Positions 1 through 14,687 of a stretch of 64,000 nucleotides of DNA are shown in pieces. A program made the position numbers and the translations under genes. The stretch covers positions 4,216,001-4,280,000 of the forward strand of contig CM038920.1 of the NCBI GenBank assembly GCA_021904315.1, read 5' to 3'. Source of the DNA: Sphagnum magellanicum. Its lineage: Eukaryota; Streptophyta; Sphagnopsida; Sphagnales; Sphagnaceae. A model generated the notes under the pieces. It ran no database searches. It had not been told where the DNA came from and was given only the letters and a program-made list of their open reading frames with translations. Every line of letters starts with the position of its first letter. Position 1 is the stretch's first letter.

Positions 1-3000
1 AAAATCATAAACAATTCATAAGTGTCCCTTAAGCTTTTATGAGTAGTCACATGCATATGTCTTCAAATTTATGATTTCTTGAAAATTGTAAAAACACTTT
101 TAGAAGAATTTTTTCCCCAATATTATACACACACACACACGCACACACACACACACACAAAGATAGAACAAAAATTTTGTGCATCCCTACATGGATTACA
201 AAGAAAAAATATCAAAAATGTTCAAAAAGGGGATTGAGTCAAGATGGTGTATTCTCTCTTGGGCAGATCAAAGATGGGGGGGGGGCTATAGAGACTAGTC
301 TTTGTCAAGTGTGGCCAAGCAAAAGTTTGCATTTTTACCTACTTGATTTTCTTGAAGATGTTAGGCCAATCCACCTCCCCCACAACAATCTACCCCTATT
401 CTTCCTTCATGTGCATGTAACATTTGCTGCCACAGACCAATAATAGAATTAATCAATCATCAATAGTGAACGAATCAGAAGTGCTAACAAAGACCAATAA
501 TAAAATTCATCAATTACCACTAGCAAGTAATAGATCAGAACCAAAGATTGACTGCAAATTATTTTAATCACCTAACAACTACAAGTAACAACTCACAATT
601 GAGAATGACAAAGTTGGCTGACAACTAGCAGCCATCAGAAGTGAGAATAACAAATATCATCAGCTACCAACTTACAGATAACAAATCAAAATTGAGAATG
701 AGACTAAAGACCCAAAACAAAATTAATCAAAAACCACCTGCAAGTGACAGATCAGACACAAGAATGGGAGGAGAGCCCCCAAAGAGTCTGCAAATGGTTG
801 TATTTGTTGTCAGCCCATAACCAGCTTTAGGGGCCATCCTGCTAATGTGTCTCTTCCTCATTGGGGATACATTGAACATCCATGCTCAAGTTATATCCCA
901 TATTCACTTGCCTCTTAGCAGTTTCTGATAATCAACTTGGTACCACTTTACGTCAGTAACCTGCCAAGAATGTGGATAGAAAGATATGTTTCACCCAAAC
1001 AGATATGGTTGTGCATGAAGGATTTTATAAACATTCAAATTTCAGATTCAAACATAGCATATCATTCAGTTTTGCAAATCATAATTCTACCTACATACTA
1101 ACCCTTTACCTAAACAACCTTCCTAATTCACTTACTACCATCCAAATGAACAGTAAAACCAGTAAAAACAGGAAGGAGTTCGCCATGTCTATACCCCCCA
1201 TAGTGCTGTTTATGTCTGGTAACCAGATTGAGCTGACCTGCTACCTAGTCCATTAGCTCCTCTCTGATCAGAGCGTTGTCCCCTTTTCTTTGTGCTTACA
1301 AATTGTTGCAAGTGTGCTGTGAAACAGCTACAAAATTTGGGTCATAGGTATACCTGTGTCTTCTTCAGAAGGCCTGAATCAAATATATAGCCTCCTTCCT
1401 GGCTCCTTGAAACATGTACAGTAAGTGTTTGGCAGGTGGAAGAAGAAGCACTGACATACCAGTACTCTACTTGTGGCAACTGCTACTCCTGAAATATGTT
1501 TGATACTTGCAAGGAGGTTTTTTGCAGTCTCACGTATGTATTACAGTATATTGTGCACATAATCTTATATGTGTTTCCCCTTCCTCATAAACCAAATCTT
1601 TAAGAAAAAATATCATGCCAATTGACAGATTGTCTCCTCCAGGATGCTAGAGTCACTCACCCGATTTTTGTTCAGTATGCAAATCTTTGTTCTTGTAGGT
1701 ACTTTTGACGTGGGATCTGTCCTGCCTGCACTTCTTTCTCTGGAGCAAGCGTACCAAGAAAAGTCAGGGATATCAAGGATTACACCCCCAGTACAAGCCA
1801 GTTGATTGTATTATGACTGTCCACTCCTGGCAGTATTGCAAGGTAGCTCCTTCTAGCAAGTGTACAGGTGCCGTCATCTGCAGCTGGACACTCCATAAGC
1901 AACTCAAGAGTTTCTTCCATCCTTCTATGGCCAAATCATCAGTGCAGCTGCTGCCCAGTGAGTCAGCTGCACAATGACCACCAGAAGCTCAAGGTCAGCA
2001 GGCAGGAACCTGGACATCTGTCATAAATAACATGCTTGCAGGGACCTACAACTACTTTGCCAATATCAGGAATTCACAACACCATAGCAGATTCATGATG
2101 CTTTGTTATCCTAACTTCAGTCAATAGTACCCACAACAATTTGCTAAACCTAATGGATCAAGGATGAAGGCATATGGTGAAGTTGATATATAAAATCTCT
2201 GAATATAATATGTCTGCATACTGATCTTGGATCCTCCTTCAATTTTGGGAAGATCATTAAACCTCATAGAAATAAGCCTGTGTGCACACATGCCCTTTGG
2301 CTCTCACAGCCATACCTATAGCATACATTGAAGAGAAAGGAGAACAATGGTATGACACTGTATGAGTAACTCTCCCAGTAAACAATCAGTTTTCTTTATG
2401 CTAATGGAAAACCAATTGTACTGGCTTCTACCATCAAGCTTTGGCTCATCTTCTTGCAAAGACCACAACGATGAGCCATGAAATGCACACATACTATCCC
2501 CTTTTGATTGTCAAGTGCTCCCAGGATAATGAAATCCACTCTTACCTTGGATGGACTTTGTTGAGTGACCAAATTCATAAACTGACAGCTCACTTTCAAC
2601 ATGTGGCTCCAGCAGATCTGATACTTCACTCCCTCATGAGAAAGAGGTTGACATGAACAGTGATGGAATACACTCCTTTCCTTAACTGCTGATGATTATT
2701 GCAGATGGTCCATTCACACAAAGGCACCTTTAGGGCACATAGTGGTTTCTGCATATGAGTGGCCTGTAACCCATACTAACCTCAGCTGAGGATTTGTACT
2801 AAGCAGCACCTTGACTAGGTTATTAACATATTCCCCAGGCTTGTCTCTTGAAGAGAAAATCATTCTGTGCATACGTTACCTGTCCAATTTACAGATGGTG
2901 AACTTGATGCCAAAAGGGAACAGCTTGTTACCTAAAGCAGCAGTACCTTGGGGTGTAACAAACAGTGTGCTATTGTATGCAATATATAGTACATGCATGT

Positions 3001-3109
3001 GCATAATAGAGAGACCACTAATGCACTACACCAGCCTGTTGGTGGGAGATGTCAAAACGAATGCCTGGTCATGCTGTTTCACATGATCAATCCCAGAAAG
3101 TGAAAAGTC
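1..3109. other. intergenic DNA downstream of the nitroreductase gene
   Basis: No reading frame here resembles a known protein. The stretch at about 430-760 repeats short variants of words such as AGATCAGA and CAACTAC, which looks like a decayed minisatellite. The part nearest 3109 would hold the 3' untranslated region of the minus-strand nitroreductase gene. Confidence 0.5.
127..158. repeat. (CA)n microsatellite
   Basis: Alternating A and C run for about 32 bases with one G interruption. This is a simple sequence repeat with no gene next to it. Confidence 0.9.
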
Positions 3110-6100
3110 CTATGCATCCATCGCTGGTGCAGGATATGCAGGAAGCATCAGAAGACGCTTGTCGACAAGAGGAACCCCAACTGTAAAGTGGTAGAGGCTT
3201 TGAAACTCAGTGCCCTCCAGCCCCAGTACGTCATGCACTGCAGAAACACAATGACAAAGTAAGACTTCAGCATTAGACCGACTAAAAGATTCTTCAACCA
3301 ATCTGACATACAGTTGGATCATTGACAGAGAGAGATAGTGTGCACACGGGACTCTGCTTGAATACATGTTGAGATGAAGTTGGAACAAGAAGAAAGAGAG
3401 AGAAACAAACCTGCATCATCAAAATAGCAGCCAATGCCTGTCGCAGAAATCCCAAATGCATGTGCTTCCAGGTACAGAATTTGACCAATTACACCTGTTT
3501 CCCAGAACAGGCGAGAATACATCCAGGCACCCTGCTCTCGTATTGCAGGCTCAAATCTTGCTACCATGCCCAAACTAAAGCAGCTTTCCCCTGCTATCTC
3601 CTACAAATCCCCCACAGGTCAGAGAATATGAGATATAATTGGCAAAATTGAGTTTGACATGAGAATTATCTGAAAACTGAAATAGACATGCCAGACAGAC
3701 AGCACTGGAAGATGTGGGCACTGTTAGTATCTTGCTATCACCTTCAATGTGGATAGAGAGAAGCACAGCAAGGCACAGACCTGGTGACAAGAGAGGCGTG
3801 TTGCCAGATCTCGACAATCCCCCTCATACAGTTTATAGAGAGGTAAGCTGGAAGGGCAACTTTCTGGCTTCTCCCACACAAATTCTGGTCTCATTGCCTT
3901 TTGAAGGGCTTCCTTGTGAGCAAAATTCCTTACTAAAATGTAGATGCCTTGTTTCAATCCCACAATGCAGTGTGAAAACAAGACTAGATGAACTTCAGCT
4001 TTCCACGGCAATACACCAAAGGGGAGTTGATGTGGTTCAGCTTGGACACCCGCTCCACCTGTGGGTAGTGTCTTGAGAAGCATCTGATAAAATACATCTG
4101 AGAGCATGCCGTACTGGCTGTCCATGTTCTGAGCACTACGGCGCTTGCGCACCACCTGTAACAAAATCAACATGTGATAAATGATGCCTGTCGCATTGAA
4201 GCCTGAGTGAATGACATCAGTTTCACTGACAACAATGATGACCAAGGGCGCACACTAATAGAAAACCAGTTCCAGAAGCTCACTAACAACTTGCTATCAA
4301 AATGAGCGTTGTTGATACCTGTCGCATTGTCATTGGCTCGTATGCTACATATGGTAGAAGTGACTCTGTAACCCGCTTAGACCCTGCATGAGGGGTGAAC
4401 CCTGTTGCAGGCTTGAAAGATGCTTCAGCTGCTTGATATATTATAGGCCATTTTACATGATGTGTGCTTAAAACATTCATCTTCCCCTTCCACTGCACAC
4501 TCTTCATGTAGTCACTGAGGTGTGCCAAATGTGACTGTGATGGTTTGAGATTTATGTCACCTAGTAGTAGCAAAAGCACCCAAGCACAAATAAAGTGAAA
4601 ACGTTGAAGAACTATTTTGGGCATTTACTACTGGAGACTTGGAGCCCCCAAAGTACAAACAAACCAAGTGCAACTAAGTTCAAAATTTACTGAAACAACA
4701 TGCAATTGGATGTTAGAAAACTTTGAGCTTTATCTGTTTCCAATCCCAAACTCACCAAATGGGAAAATAGCCATGATGCAATCACCATGCTCACATTCAA
4801 GTTCAGGGAAGACACCCTTGATGGGACCTTGCTCCATAGAACTGGGCAGTTCATGTGTCAGGCCAAACAGACAGTTCAATTGATGGGTGCCATAACCATC
4901 AAGCAAGCAAGCATTCCATCCCAGAGATGCTGCTCCAACAGCCACTGCCCCAATGGCATGGCCGACATCATGATTGCAATACCTGGTCACATTCAAAACC
5001 ATCCACAAAACCAACAGAGTTACTCTTCCACTGTGAAAGCCCAGAGTTTTTAGGTTTAGGGTTCACTTCCCCCTACAGAGATCAAGATTGACCAACTTAC
5101 TAAACTCTTGCCTGCCCAAATCAATGGCCATCTCCTTCTCTGACCCTTTGGAAAGTCACAAGACTTTTACTTGGCAATTTGATATTTGTTCCAAATTTTG
5201 CAACCTACTGTGCAATAGCAAACAATCCTGACCTTGAGAAATCTGCCTGGATCCCATGCAACGTGACAATCAAGGATGAACACAAACTACAAATGCAAAT
5301 GGCTTGCAATTCAAACTGCCAGCAAGAAACTGACAACAAATCGGTTGTGAGAGCTCTGACCTGAATGCTCGCTCGCCATACTTCCAAGCCTCCCGCCAGA
5401 ATATGGAAGTCAACCCCAGGAGGAGGGAGCCAGGAGGCAAACCCTGCGTCAAACCGTGCCAAACATCAATAGGCAATTCCGCTCTGATCTCAAGCGCATG
5501 CTCCTTCGGCGCATAATGCGCGACGAACGGGGAAGCCGAAATTCCGTCTATCGCGTCACAGACAATATAGGCCTCAGTCGGATGCAGATTGCCACTGCTA
5601 GGATTCACTCTCAGGCACCTAACCTTGCGTCCCGTAGACTTCCAGGCCGACAAAGCGAGGCTGTCGTACAGCAGCTGCGACAACGAGGCTATGGTAAGCG
5701 GCTTGTTGAGCAACGATACAAGAGAAGAAGAAGATGATGATGATGAACAAAACACGGCAGAATATAAAGGATCATCTACAGACGGCGGTGACTCCGGCAA
5801 CTGCAACAAACTCCGCACTGGCGCACCCTCGTAACGTCTGAAAGGATTCGGCTTATTTGCCCAGTCCAGCCCGTGCGGCCCCTTGGCATAACGCTTCAGG
5901 TGATGCTTCGTCGCCGAGTGGTAGTCCAGCAGTATGGAGATGGCAGAAGAATCTTCCGCTGCTGCTGGTGCTGCAACCCCTGCTGCTGCTCCTCCTGCCT
6001 CGTGATCCGCCATGGCCCTGGCATGGAAGAAGCGCTTGAGAACATGGGAATTGGAGACGGAAGTGACACGATTGAGCGGCGAAGCGGCCATACAACAGAG

Positions 6101-6259
6101 AGGCAAAGAAGCCGCCGAAGCAAAACCAACGAGCGAGCGAGCGCAAGGCGGACACAAGAACCGCGAACGCATGCACATGTAGTAGCCAGCAGCGAACGCT
6201 GGCCTGCTGCCCTTCGCCTGCCCAGGTTTTCTCCCAACAGCTGCCCAACCAACATGCAA
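3110..6259 (-). CDS. SagB-type nitroreductase family protein, plant form, six exons
   Basis: Exons by hand on the minus strand: 6259-5361, 4982-4756, 4560-4319, 4155-3781, 3600-3411, 3237-3110. All introns are GT-AG, and the joined frame gives 686 aa ending MDA-stop. It has two nitroreductase-like halves, as known for plant SagB/ThcOx-related proteins. The first half (about residues 105-380) has the HSATKHH signature and the NPSSGNLHPTEAY FMN-site motif at about 219-231. The second half (about 450-686) has REQGAWMYSRLFWETG and ATGIGCYFDD. Family members bind FMN and carry out NAD(P)H-linked redox reactions; the substrate of the plant form is not known to me. Residues 28-82 are rich in R, S and A and look like an organelle transit peptide. 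Met28, Met57 or Met83 (codon at 6013) are possible starts; I used the longest frame. Exon 1 is GC-rich. There is a serine run at about 172-179. Confidence 0.9.
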
Positions 6260-8826
6260 TTATTTAATTATTTTTCAGATTTTAAAAATATATACTGATT
6301 TCAAATATTAACGTTTCATTTCATGGGGGATGGGTGTAGTATACTATTTTATCAAAATACTTTATTTATTTCAAGTATTTCTTGCATTTTGAAATATTTT
6401 GAGAATATTTTGCTTCCATAATGGAATGTTGAAAATAAATCAATAAGCGAATATTTGCACTATTGCTACAAAAATATTTGAAAAATATTGGAAATCTTTG
6501 TTCTTTATTTGAATAAAATTAACCCAAACAAACAAAATCAGGAGAATTGGTTCTTTCAGTGTTAATCTGAAAAAATAAATTTCAAAAAATTTAGAAAACT
6601 TCACTACCTTAAGTTTTGAAATCACCAGATTGAAAATAAAAACACTTGGCGAAATCATCGCTCAATTTTGTTTAAATGCATTTTTTTCAATCCTTGCTTT
6701 CATTTTTTGGCCTTTTGTCTTTTAGTTTTCTCTAATCTACTAGGATTATAACTTATGCCACTTTTTCCCCCTATAAAATGGCAGCTTATTGGAACTTAAT
6801 GTCTAAATTTCAATAATGAAATTTGACGAAAATGAGGATTATGAAATTAGTTGAGGGTTAAAAAATTAGTGGATGATTAAGAAGTTAATTTGAGATTTAA
6901 AAGTCTAAGTGTCATTTTAAGAATTAGTAAAAGTGATTTTTTTGAAGTTTTTGATTTTTAAATTGATTTATTAATAAGCAAGGTAAAAAGGAAAAAAATG
7001 AGAAAAGAAAAGTAAGGGCGAGAGGGTATGGAAAGATTTGAGGGGCACAAGGGAGGATTTTGGGCAGGGCAGAGGAATCATAGGAGGAGTGGCAGATGAG
7101 CTCCGCCAACAAAGGCGAAATAGAAATTTTTGCTTTGATGGTTCGCCAATAGAATGGACTTAAGTCGACAATTTGTGTTGTGAGTCTTGGCAAAAACGAA
7201 AGCATACACCCTCATGTGTGCAGGCCTTCTGCATGTCATTCCTAGGTACGAGCTTTTACATACATACATGATTACGTACATTGATATGTACATATTTGAA
7301 TACATACATGAAACCATACCTACATGTATATATATATGCATACAAAGATGCACATATATTCATATTTTTATACATACATATATACAAACACACACATACA
7401 TACATAACATGTGTAATGAATTAGCCTTTTGTACCCAAACTTTTTCTTCTTTTTTTCACACCCATATTATTTGTTACATGGGTTTATTTCAATTTTGTGG
7501 TTTCAAAAGTTTAGCAATATTTTTCATTTTTTTAGCAATTTTCTTTTAACTTATAGTAGAAACGATAATTTCTTTAAAACATTTGTTCTCGCATTGAAAA
7601 TTCACCCATAAAACACCCCCCACCCCTCACTCCTGCAAAGAGGTATTTTGGTTCTTCATTTTACCAAAAAGGAAGATTTTGAATCGAAATTCATTATCCA
7701 ATTAATGATGTTATATTAATGTGATACATATTAATTAGTTGGGGTGCTTACCAAGTTCAAAATTTTCTTTTGCAACAAGTTTCTTTCATTGACCATCACA
7801 AAAAAGGATTCCAAACTTTCAAAACTCCCCACTATAAAAATGTTCAATCTAAACATTGAAACATATGAATCCCAATATTTGCATATTTATACATGTGTGA
7901 TGTTGGAAATAGTGCACTCGCATTTTGTATGTTGATTGTTGGTCCATTTTGTAGCTTACTAAGGTAAACATGTCGATGATTTAACACTTATTGGATCAAT
8001 CATCTCCCTTGTAGTCCACCTTTTTTTTTAATAAGGTTTGAAAATAAAGTGTAGATGATTAAAAGGTGAACCCATAGCTTTCAAAATTACTCAAAATGGG
8101 TAAAAATGAAAAAAATGTCCCTTTAAAGTTCAAGTGGTCAAAAATGGAATAAATAAATAAATAAATTCATACGATAACTTTTGAGAGTTTATTTTGTTAC
8201 CTAAAGCTAAATAGTCATATGTTAATATTATTGGTTTTCTTCCAAGTTGTAGTGGTTTTGTGTTTTTTCTCATTGCCATGGTCTTGTGTTCTTCCTAGTC
8301 ATTAGGATTCTGGTGTCCTTCATAATTATTGTGGTCTTGGTGTTCCTCTTATCACCACGATCTTGTGTTTTTTCTAATTGTTGTGATCTTGTATTTTACA
8401 ATTTTGCTAATTGTGTTCGTCTTTTACTTTGTTTAAAATTCTTTTATTTTGTTTATTCTCAATGCCTTTAATTATTAAAGATCAACAACCTTGCTACTTG
8501 ACATCCTTACACTTGCCACCTCACCCATGCCTATTGTCTAGCCTTTCGTTAAACCATTTTGTGCATATGAGATTCATACCTCTATACATGTGCAAATCTA
8601 CTTGCAAGCTTGCTTGAAAATTTTAGTAAAATTTATCACCCACCTTTACAATTACTAGTTGTAACAAATTATGCTTTAACACGTTTTTTAACAATCTTTG
8701 AATTGCTTAATCTTGTGTAGTCCCCATATTTGCTACTATTTCCAATTGTTAATCCTCCCTTTCCTTTCACCTTCCTTTTTTTAATTTCCTTGTTCATGGT
8801 TTTTTTCCTTAAGATATCTAAGTATT
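6260..8826. other. AT-rich intergenic DNA
   Basis: Bases near 6260 should hold the promoter and leader of the minus-strand nitroreductase gene, but I see no clear TATA box or initiator. The rest is AT-rich with stops in all frames. At 7255-7400 there are loose ACATA/CATA repeats. No gene is recognised. Confidence 0.5.
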
Positions 8827-9013
8827 TGTTAGAAATATATCAATATTTAGTGGTATTATATTATGGACATACAATAACTAACTTGTGCCATAGGACATGT
8901 CTCTCTACGACATGTTTGTAAGAATTTAAAAAGCATGTATAACTTGTTGTTTCCTTTAATAAATTGATTTTTTCTTCGTCCTCCCTAGATTTATGAATCA
9001 ATCAAATCCAACA
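8827..9013 (+). repeat. 5' LTR of the copia fossil
   Basis: It starts TGTTAG and ends CA, directly before a TGGTATTAAAGC primer-binding site that resembles the usual TGGTATCAGAGC. It matches the sequence at 22740-22937 along most of its length. By eye, identity is roughly three quarters to four fifths, so the insertion is old. Confidence 0.8.
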
Positions 9014-12000
9014 TGGTATTAAAGCAAGGGTATTTTTGTAATTGTTCCAAAATATATCTCATACTAATGATTTGTGAAAATAATTTAATTCCTTTCATGA
9101 TAGTTTGTAAAAGAACTATGGATTTTTTATTGCAATGAATTGATAACTTTATAGTCAATCTACTAATTTGGAATTAAATAAAATGAAACAATTTATTGTA
9201 ATTCATGTTCAAGATACAAATTAGGATTCAAAATTGATTTTGATCATTCAAATTCCCAATAATGATCAAGCTACTAAAATCAAAAATGATAGCTTGATTC
9301 CAAATATAAACTCACGCATCTTCCTTGATATTTCATAAGTATGTAGTATGGTGATAATCACATTTTAAGATTTTTGAAATAAAAACATAATGTTTCAATC
9401 ATCTAAAATAAATATCAGCCATATTACAAAATTTGATGGTAATTATTTCCATGTATGGATGCACAAGATGACATTAAATTTTAAACAAGAAAAATTTATG
9501 GCCATAGTAGATGGGACAGAATTAAAGCCTATAGCCCCAACCACAACATATATTGTTGCAAGGGCTCAAGTTTTGCTTGCCACTAGCCCTAGCAACATTG
9601 TTAAATGGGAAGAGCAAGATACATTTGTTGTTATATTTATTAACAATTGTTTAAACATAGTGTCATCTTGCATGTTCAATCTAAAATTACTTTAAAAAAA
9701 ACATGAGTAAAATTGACAATTATGTTCGAATCCAAAGATGCAATAACCAAGATGTGTTTAAAAAATAAACTTCAAACATCGAAAATGAAAGAAGGTGACA
9801 ATATGACTAAACACATGCATAAGTTCACATCATTACTTGAACAATTATCATTGGCAAGAACACCAATTTCTATTGATGAAGCGATGTCTTCATTATTAAA
9901 AAGTATGCCAATGAGTTATAAAAAAATTATTAATTCTTTGAAACGATGGCCAAATTTGATTGTACAAGCACTAATAACAAACATATTGCAAGAAAAAATT
10001 ATGATGAAAAATTTAAATTATGCACTATATATATATTTTAAGCTCTTGATGTAAAAAAAAAACCATATAATCCTAGCCATAAAAAGTGAAAATATGTGCC
10101 TATTCATAAGGGGAAACAAATGACAAATATGAAAAATGAACCCACCAAGAAACCCCTCGCATGGTTTTATTACAAAAAGACTAATCACATTATTAAGCAT
10201 TGTCATGCCCATATTGTTGCAAAAACATGAGTTAGATGTTAATCCAATATAACAACACCTAATAAGAAAATATATGTTGTAACACTTGTCATCAATGAAG
10301 GCCATGAAAACATTTGGTATGTTGATACCAATGTTACCCATCACATGTCTTACAATATTCAATCATTTCTGACATATATTAACAATGACCATGGACATGT
10401 GGTATTTTTAGGAGATAATATTATTCATAGAATTCATGGCCAAGGGGAGGTGTCAATAAGATTAGAAAATGGATAGCTTAGGGAGACTCCCAATGTCCTA
10501 TATGTGCCAAGACTTTAAAAAAATAAAAAATTGCAAAGCGGCTTGGTAAGTATGGGGGAGAAATTTTAATTAAAAATCAACAATGCATTTTATGCAATGC
10601 TTTTGGTCAACATATTGTTACTTTTAAAATAGAGGTTAGCCTCTATAAATAAGGTAACAATAACAAAGATAAGACGTTTACATCTTTGTTGTTCCTATTA
10701 TAGTGAATGTTAATAAGGCCAATTTATGGCATCTTCATTTTGGACACATAAACCAAAATCGTTTAAAACAATTTCAAAATATGGGTATAGCAATAAAACA
10801 ATTTAATGGGAATGAACTTTCCCTATGTGAATCATGTATACTAAGGAAACAACATAAGATTAAATTTCCTAAATATTCCCAAACAAGATCTAATGATGTA
10901 CTAGCCTTGATCCATGGTGATATTTGTGGACCTTTAAACTTCCCAACTTATTCCAGATGTCAAATACTTTTTAACATTCATTGATGATAAAACTCAGTAT
11001 GTAACTATTTATTTATTAAAACATAAAAATGAAATGTTTGATAAATTCAAGCAATATAAAAAATATGTATAAACAAAAACAAATAAAAGGATTAAAATGT
11101 TAAGGTCTAATAATGGGGGTGAATACAAAGCATTACTTTATCATTTTTTGTTAAATCAATGGAATTTCAAGACAATTTACTATTTCAGATACACCCCAAC
11201 AAAATGGGGTGGTTAAAATAAATAATCGAATTTTGATTGGGGATATTATTAATATGTTATCATAATCTAAACTTCCTAAAAGTTTTTGGGGAAAAGCCAT
11301 AATGACAACCAAATATTTACAAAACAAAAATTTGTCACAAAAACATTGTTTAACCATGTTACATGAGCTTTGGACAAGAATTAAACTAGACTATTCTCAT
11401 TTTAAAGTAGTTGCTTGTCAAAGCTTACGCTTCAATACAAAATGATCATCATCCAAAACTTGAGTCTCATAACATTAAATGCATTTTTTTGGATCATAAT
11501 GGAAAGTCTAAAGCTTAGAGATGAATGAAAAAGGAGATTAAACAAATTATATTTTCATGAAATGTCATTTTTAATGAAAATTCTAATACTTTAGCTAAAG
11601 ATACATTAATATGGGAACTTGAATATTGGATGAAAATCTTATTTTTTATTGTTATTTTTCAACACATTGACTTCTTCACAAAATATTTTTCCAATAGTTA
11701 ATTAATCAATCCATTCAATTGCAAATGTTTTTTTTTTTACACAACTTACTATAAGTATTTTTCCCAATTATCTTAATACTTTACATATTTCTCTTCCCTG
11801 GGTGTAATTTTTTTTCCAATACCTACATTTGATGTTGAACAAAAAAATTCTAACAAGTTTAGGTGAAACATTTGAACCCACATATGACCAAAATGATTAT
11901 CCTTTTTTATCATCACCTTTGTTTATTCCCTCATCTTCTTATAATCTTCCAAGGCAAACCCATCCTTGGGTGGTACTGCTAGGAAACTTTTAAATAAATA

Positions 12001-13830
12001 TTTTCAAAAAATATTTTTTACTAATACATTTATTAGATTCCATATATTTTGAAATTTAAATATTATGTATTAAGAAATATTTTGTATTCTGATGTTTCTA
12101 ATCATTGCATTTTGAAAAAAATTTAAGAATGTAATGTTGATTCCTTTTTTTAAAAATTTGGTCATGAACACAAATTTGTAACATGATTTGGGAATTTTTT
12201 TATGAATTTTTTTCCTAAGGTGATTTTGAAATCATTATATTTTTAGATTTTATTAGGTAATTAATTGAGTAAGTATAATTTAGTTATGAATATCCAAAGT
12301 TAATGAATGTGAATCTTGAAAGGGCCATCATTATTAAGAATAAAGTTTTTTTTTTAAATCATTTTTTTAATTCCACAATAAACTTCAAGCCATTTGTTAA
12401 GTCATGCAATGGATAAACATGAAAAAAAATATATAGTCGTGAACATGGTTCTTTTGATTTTTTAACCCCTCCTTGAAGTGGTTCTTAGTGGTAGCACCCA
12501 AGGATGGGTTTGCCTTCCAAAGTTTATTTGACCTTGTTGAACTCTTTCAAGGCTTTAAAAGCTAATAGAAACCATAAAAGGTTGTAAAGTGCAAGCCCAA
12601 AGATCCCTTGGAAAACTCTTAATGCATTCTTTTTTTAAACAATCATTTTAGAACCTCTTACAATATTTGAAGCATTATTTAATGCCTCATATTCACATTG
12701 GCAAATTGCTATGGAATCAAAATTATATTCTTTTAATATAACAAAAATTGGATTCTAATTCCATTACCTCATAATAGATAAACAATCTCTTGTAAATGAA
12801 TATGTCAAATTAAGTATCAACATGATGGTGCCCATAGTTCATAAATATAAAACTAGGTTAATAGCTAGAGGTTTTAGTCAGATTCTAATAATAGATGTTG
12901 GGGAAACTTATTATCTAGTTGTCAAAATCAATTCCATTCATGTCCTCTTAGCCTTAGTTACTCAACACAATTTTAAAATACACCAATTTGATGTTAAGAC
13001 TACATTTTTAAATGGACTTTTTAGAAGAAGATATTTACATGCAAATTCTAGAACGTCAACAAATAAAATCAATTACATTTTTAGTTTATAAAGTAGAAAA
13101 GTCATTTTATGGACTACATTAATCATCATATGCATGGTACCAGCAGTTGGATAATTATTTATTCAAATACAACTTTTAACCTACAAAAGCTTATGTCTAC
13201 CTCAAGTTTTGTAATTCCAACCAATTTTCAATCCTTGCAGTTTATTTTGATGACTCCATTGTCATTAGTAATAAGTTGGTGTTTATTCAAGTATTAAAAT
13301 CCATCATTCAAAAGGAATTTGAAATGTCCAATGAAGGGGAAATTAATTAATATCTACTAGGCATGCAAATTCTATGTAATCGATCTAAAGGATGGTTTTT
13401 TGTGTCTTAATAAAAATTCCTCACAAATCTATTACATCGAGTTCAATATGATCAATTGCCATCCTATCAAGACTCCTTTCGAAGTTGGCTTGAAATTATC
13501 GTGCAAGAATTGTCCTAACATTTTTTAAGAAAAAATGTGAATGAACAAAGTTCCTTATTTTCAAGTCCTTGGAAATTTGATGCATGCAATTGTTTATACC
13601 ATACTTGAATATGCATTCACTATGGGAAGTCTTGCACAATGTTTGGCTAAACTTGGAAAAATGCATTGATGAGCTGGCAAATGCATTTTAAGATACCCCA
13701 AAGCCACTACCTTTGTTGGGATTAAATATCAATAATTTGTTATTAATGATATTATTTATGGTTGTTCTGATGTTGCTTGGGCTGGGGAGAAAGACATTTG
13801 CCTACTTTTTTACTCTACATCACAAACTTG
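8827..13830 (+). mobile_element. Ty1/copia LTR retrotransposon fossil (broken)
   Basis: Parts in order: 5' LTR (8827-9013); a primer-binding site complementary to initiator tRNA-Met just after it; a Gag-like region (about 9390-10060) with a decayed zinc knuckle near 10150; GAG-pre-integrase at about 10700-10950 (LWHLHFGHIN, then a CESCILRKQHK zinc-binding block); integrase remains to about 11350; reverse transcriptase at about 12820-13100 (IARGFSQ, FKIHQFDVKTTFLNG); and RNase H remains to about 13830. This order of integrase before reverse transcriptase is the copia order. It is broken many times over and looks old. The end of RNase H and a 3' LTR are missing at 13830; a matching LTR lies at 22740. 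Confidence 0.9.
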
Positions 13831-13839
13831 CCCCCTCTT

Positions 13840-14510
13840 TGTATGAGTGTTTTTACAACATCTTAACAATATGTTCAACGTTCAATGTTGACACAATCAT
13901 TGATATGATGTTAAGGTGACATTGTAACAACATGTCCTAAAATGACATTAATATAATATTAAAATATTTGACATGTTATCAATATTAAACCAATGAAAAA
14001 AATATGACCAACATTGGCACAATATACATTAATAAGTCATCAAATTGATGACTATATGTTGAAGATTCAATGCTAATATGGTCATTGATACAATATGTTG
14101 ATAGCGTTATAACAATATGTATTAAGTTAGCATTGAAATTTTTTTGACATAATTTACATTTTTTCAACACACATTCAATGAATAAGATCTTGTCAATGCT
14201 GAGACAACACAAATTGATTAGCTATTGAATTGATCCTGTTACAACCTTCATAAAAATGGATTTTTAATGTTGTTGCATATCACATAAAATCAACACATTA
14301 AAAATGTTGAAACAATGGTACTCATTGTCACAACATTAATACAATCCTATGAAATGCTGCAATATCAAATGGGCAAATAACAAGCATTGATTCAATATAA
14401 ATCAAATCTTGCATTTAATAAATGTTGAAACAACTAGTAGCATTGTTTTAACATTGATTCATAGCAAATCAATACAACATTTCATTTATATTGTTCCATA
14501 TAAATTATAT
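13840..14510. repeat. degenerate repeats built on an ACATTGATTCAATA-like word
   Basis: Variants of CATTGAT-CAATATGTT and AATGTTGAAACAA recur at irregular spacing of roughly 120-180 bases, for example near 13896, 14076, 14212, 14305 and 14421. The same word style appears in the cleaner 147-bp array at 20.6-21.2 kb. The block begins where copia RNase H similarity stops and ends just before the transporter pseudogene. Confidence 0.6.
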
Positions 14511-14601
14511 AAAATATACCCCGAGGGGTGTGCTCGGTGCGTACCTAGTGTGAGGAAAACAATTTCCAATTTCTTTATTTTTGCGTTCCTTTTCTTTTTT
14601 C

Positions 14602-14607
<6 letters not shown>

Positions 14608-14684
<77 letters not shown>
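14608..14684. repeat. (TC)n microsatellite
   Basis: About 76 bases of perfect TC repeat lie roughly 200 bases upstream of the ATG of the transporter pseudogene. Pyrimidine tracts like this are common in plant 5' leaders, so it may be part of the old promoter or leader. Confidence 0.95.

Positions 14685-14687
<3 letters not shown>

Noticed and set aside
5456-6298. Plus-strand frames across nitroreductase exon 1
   Set aside because: They are shadows of the GC-rich exon on the minus strand, which has clear family motifs.
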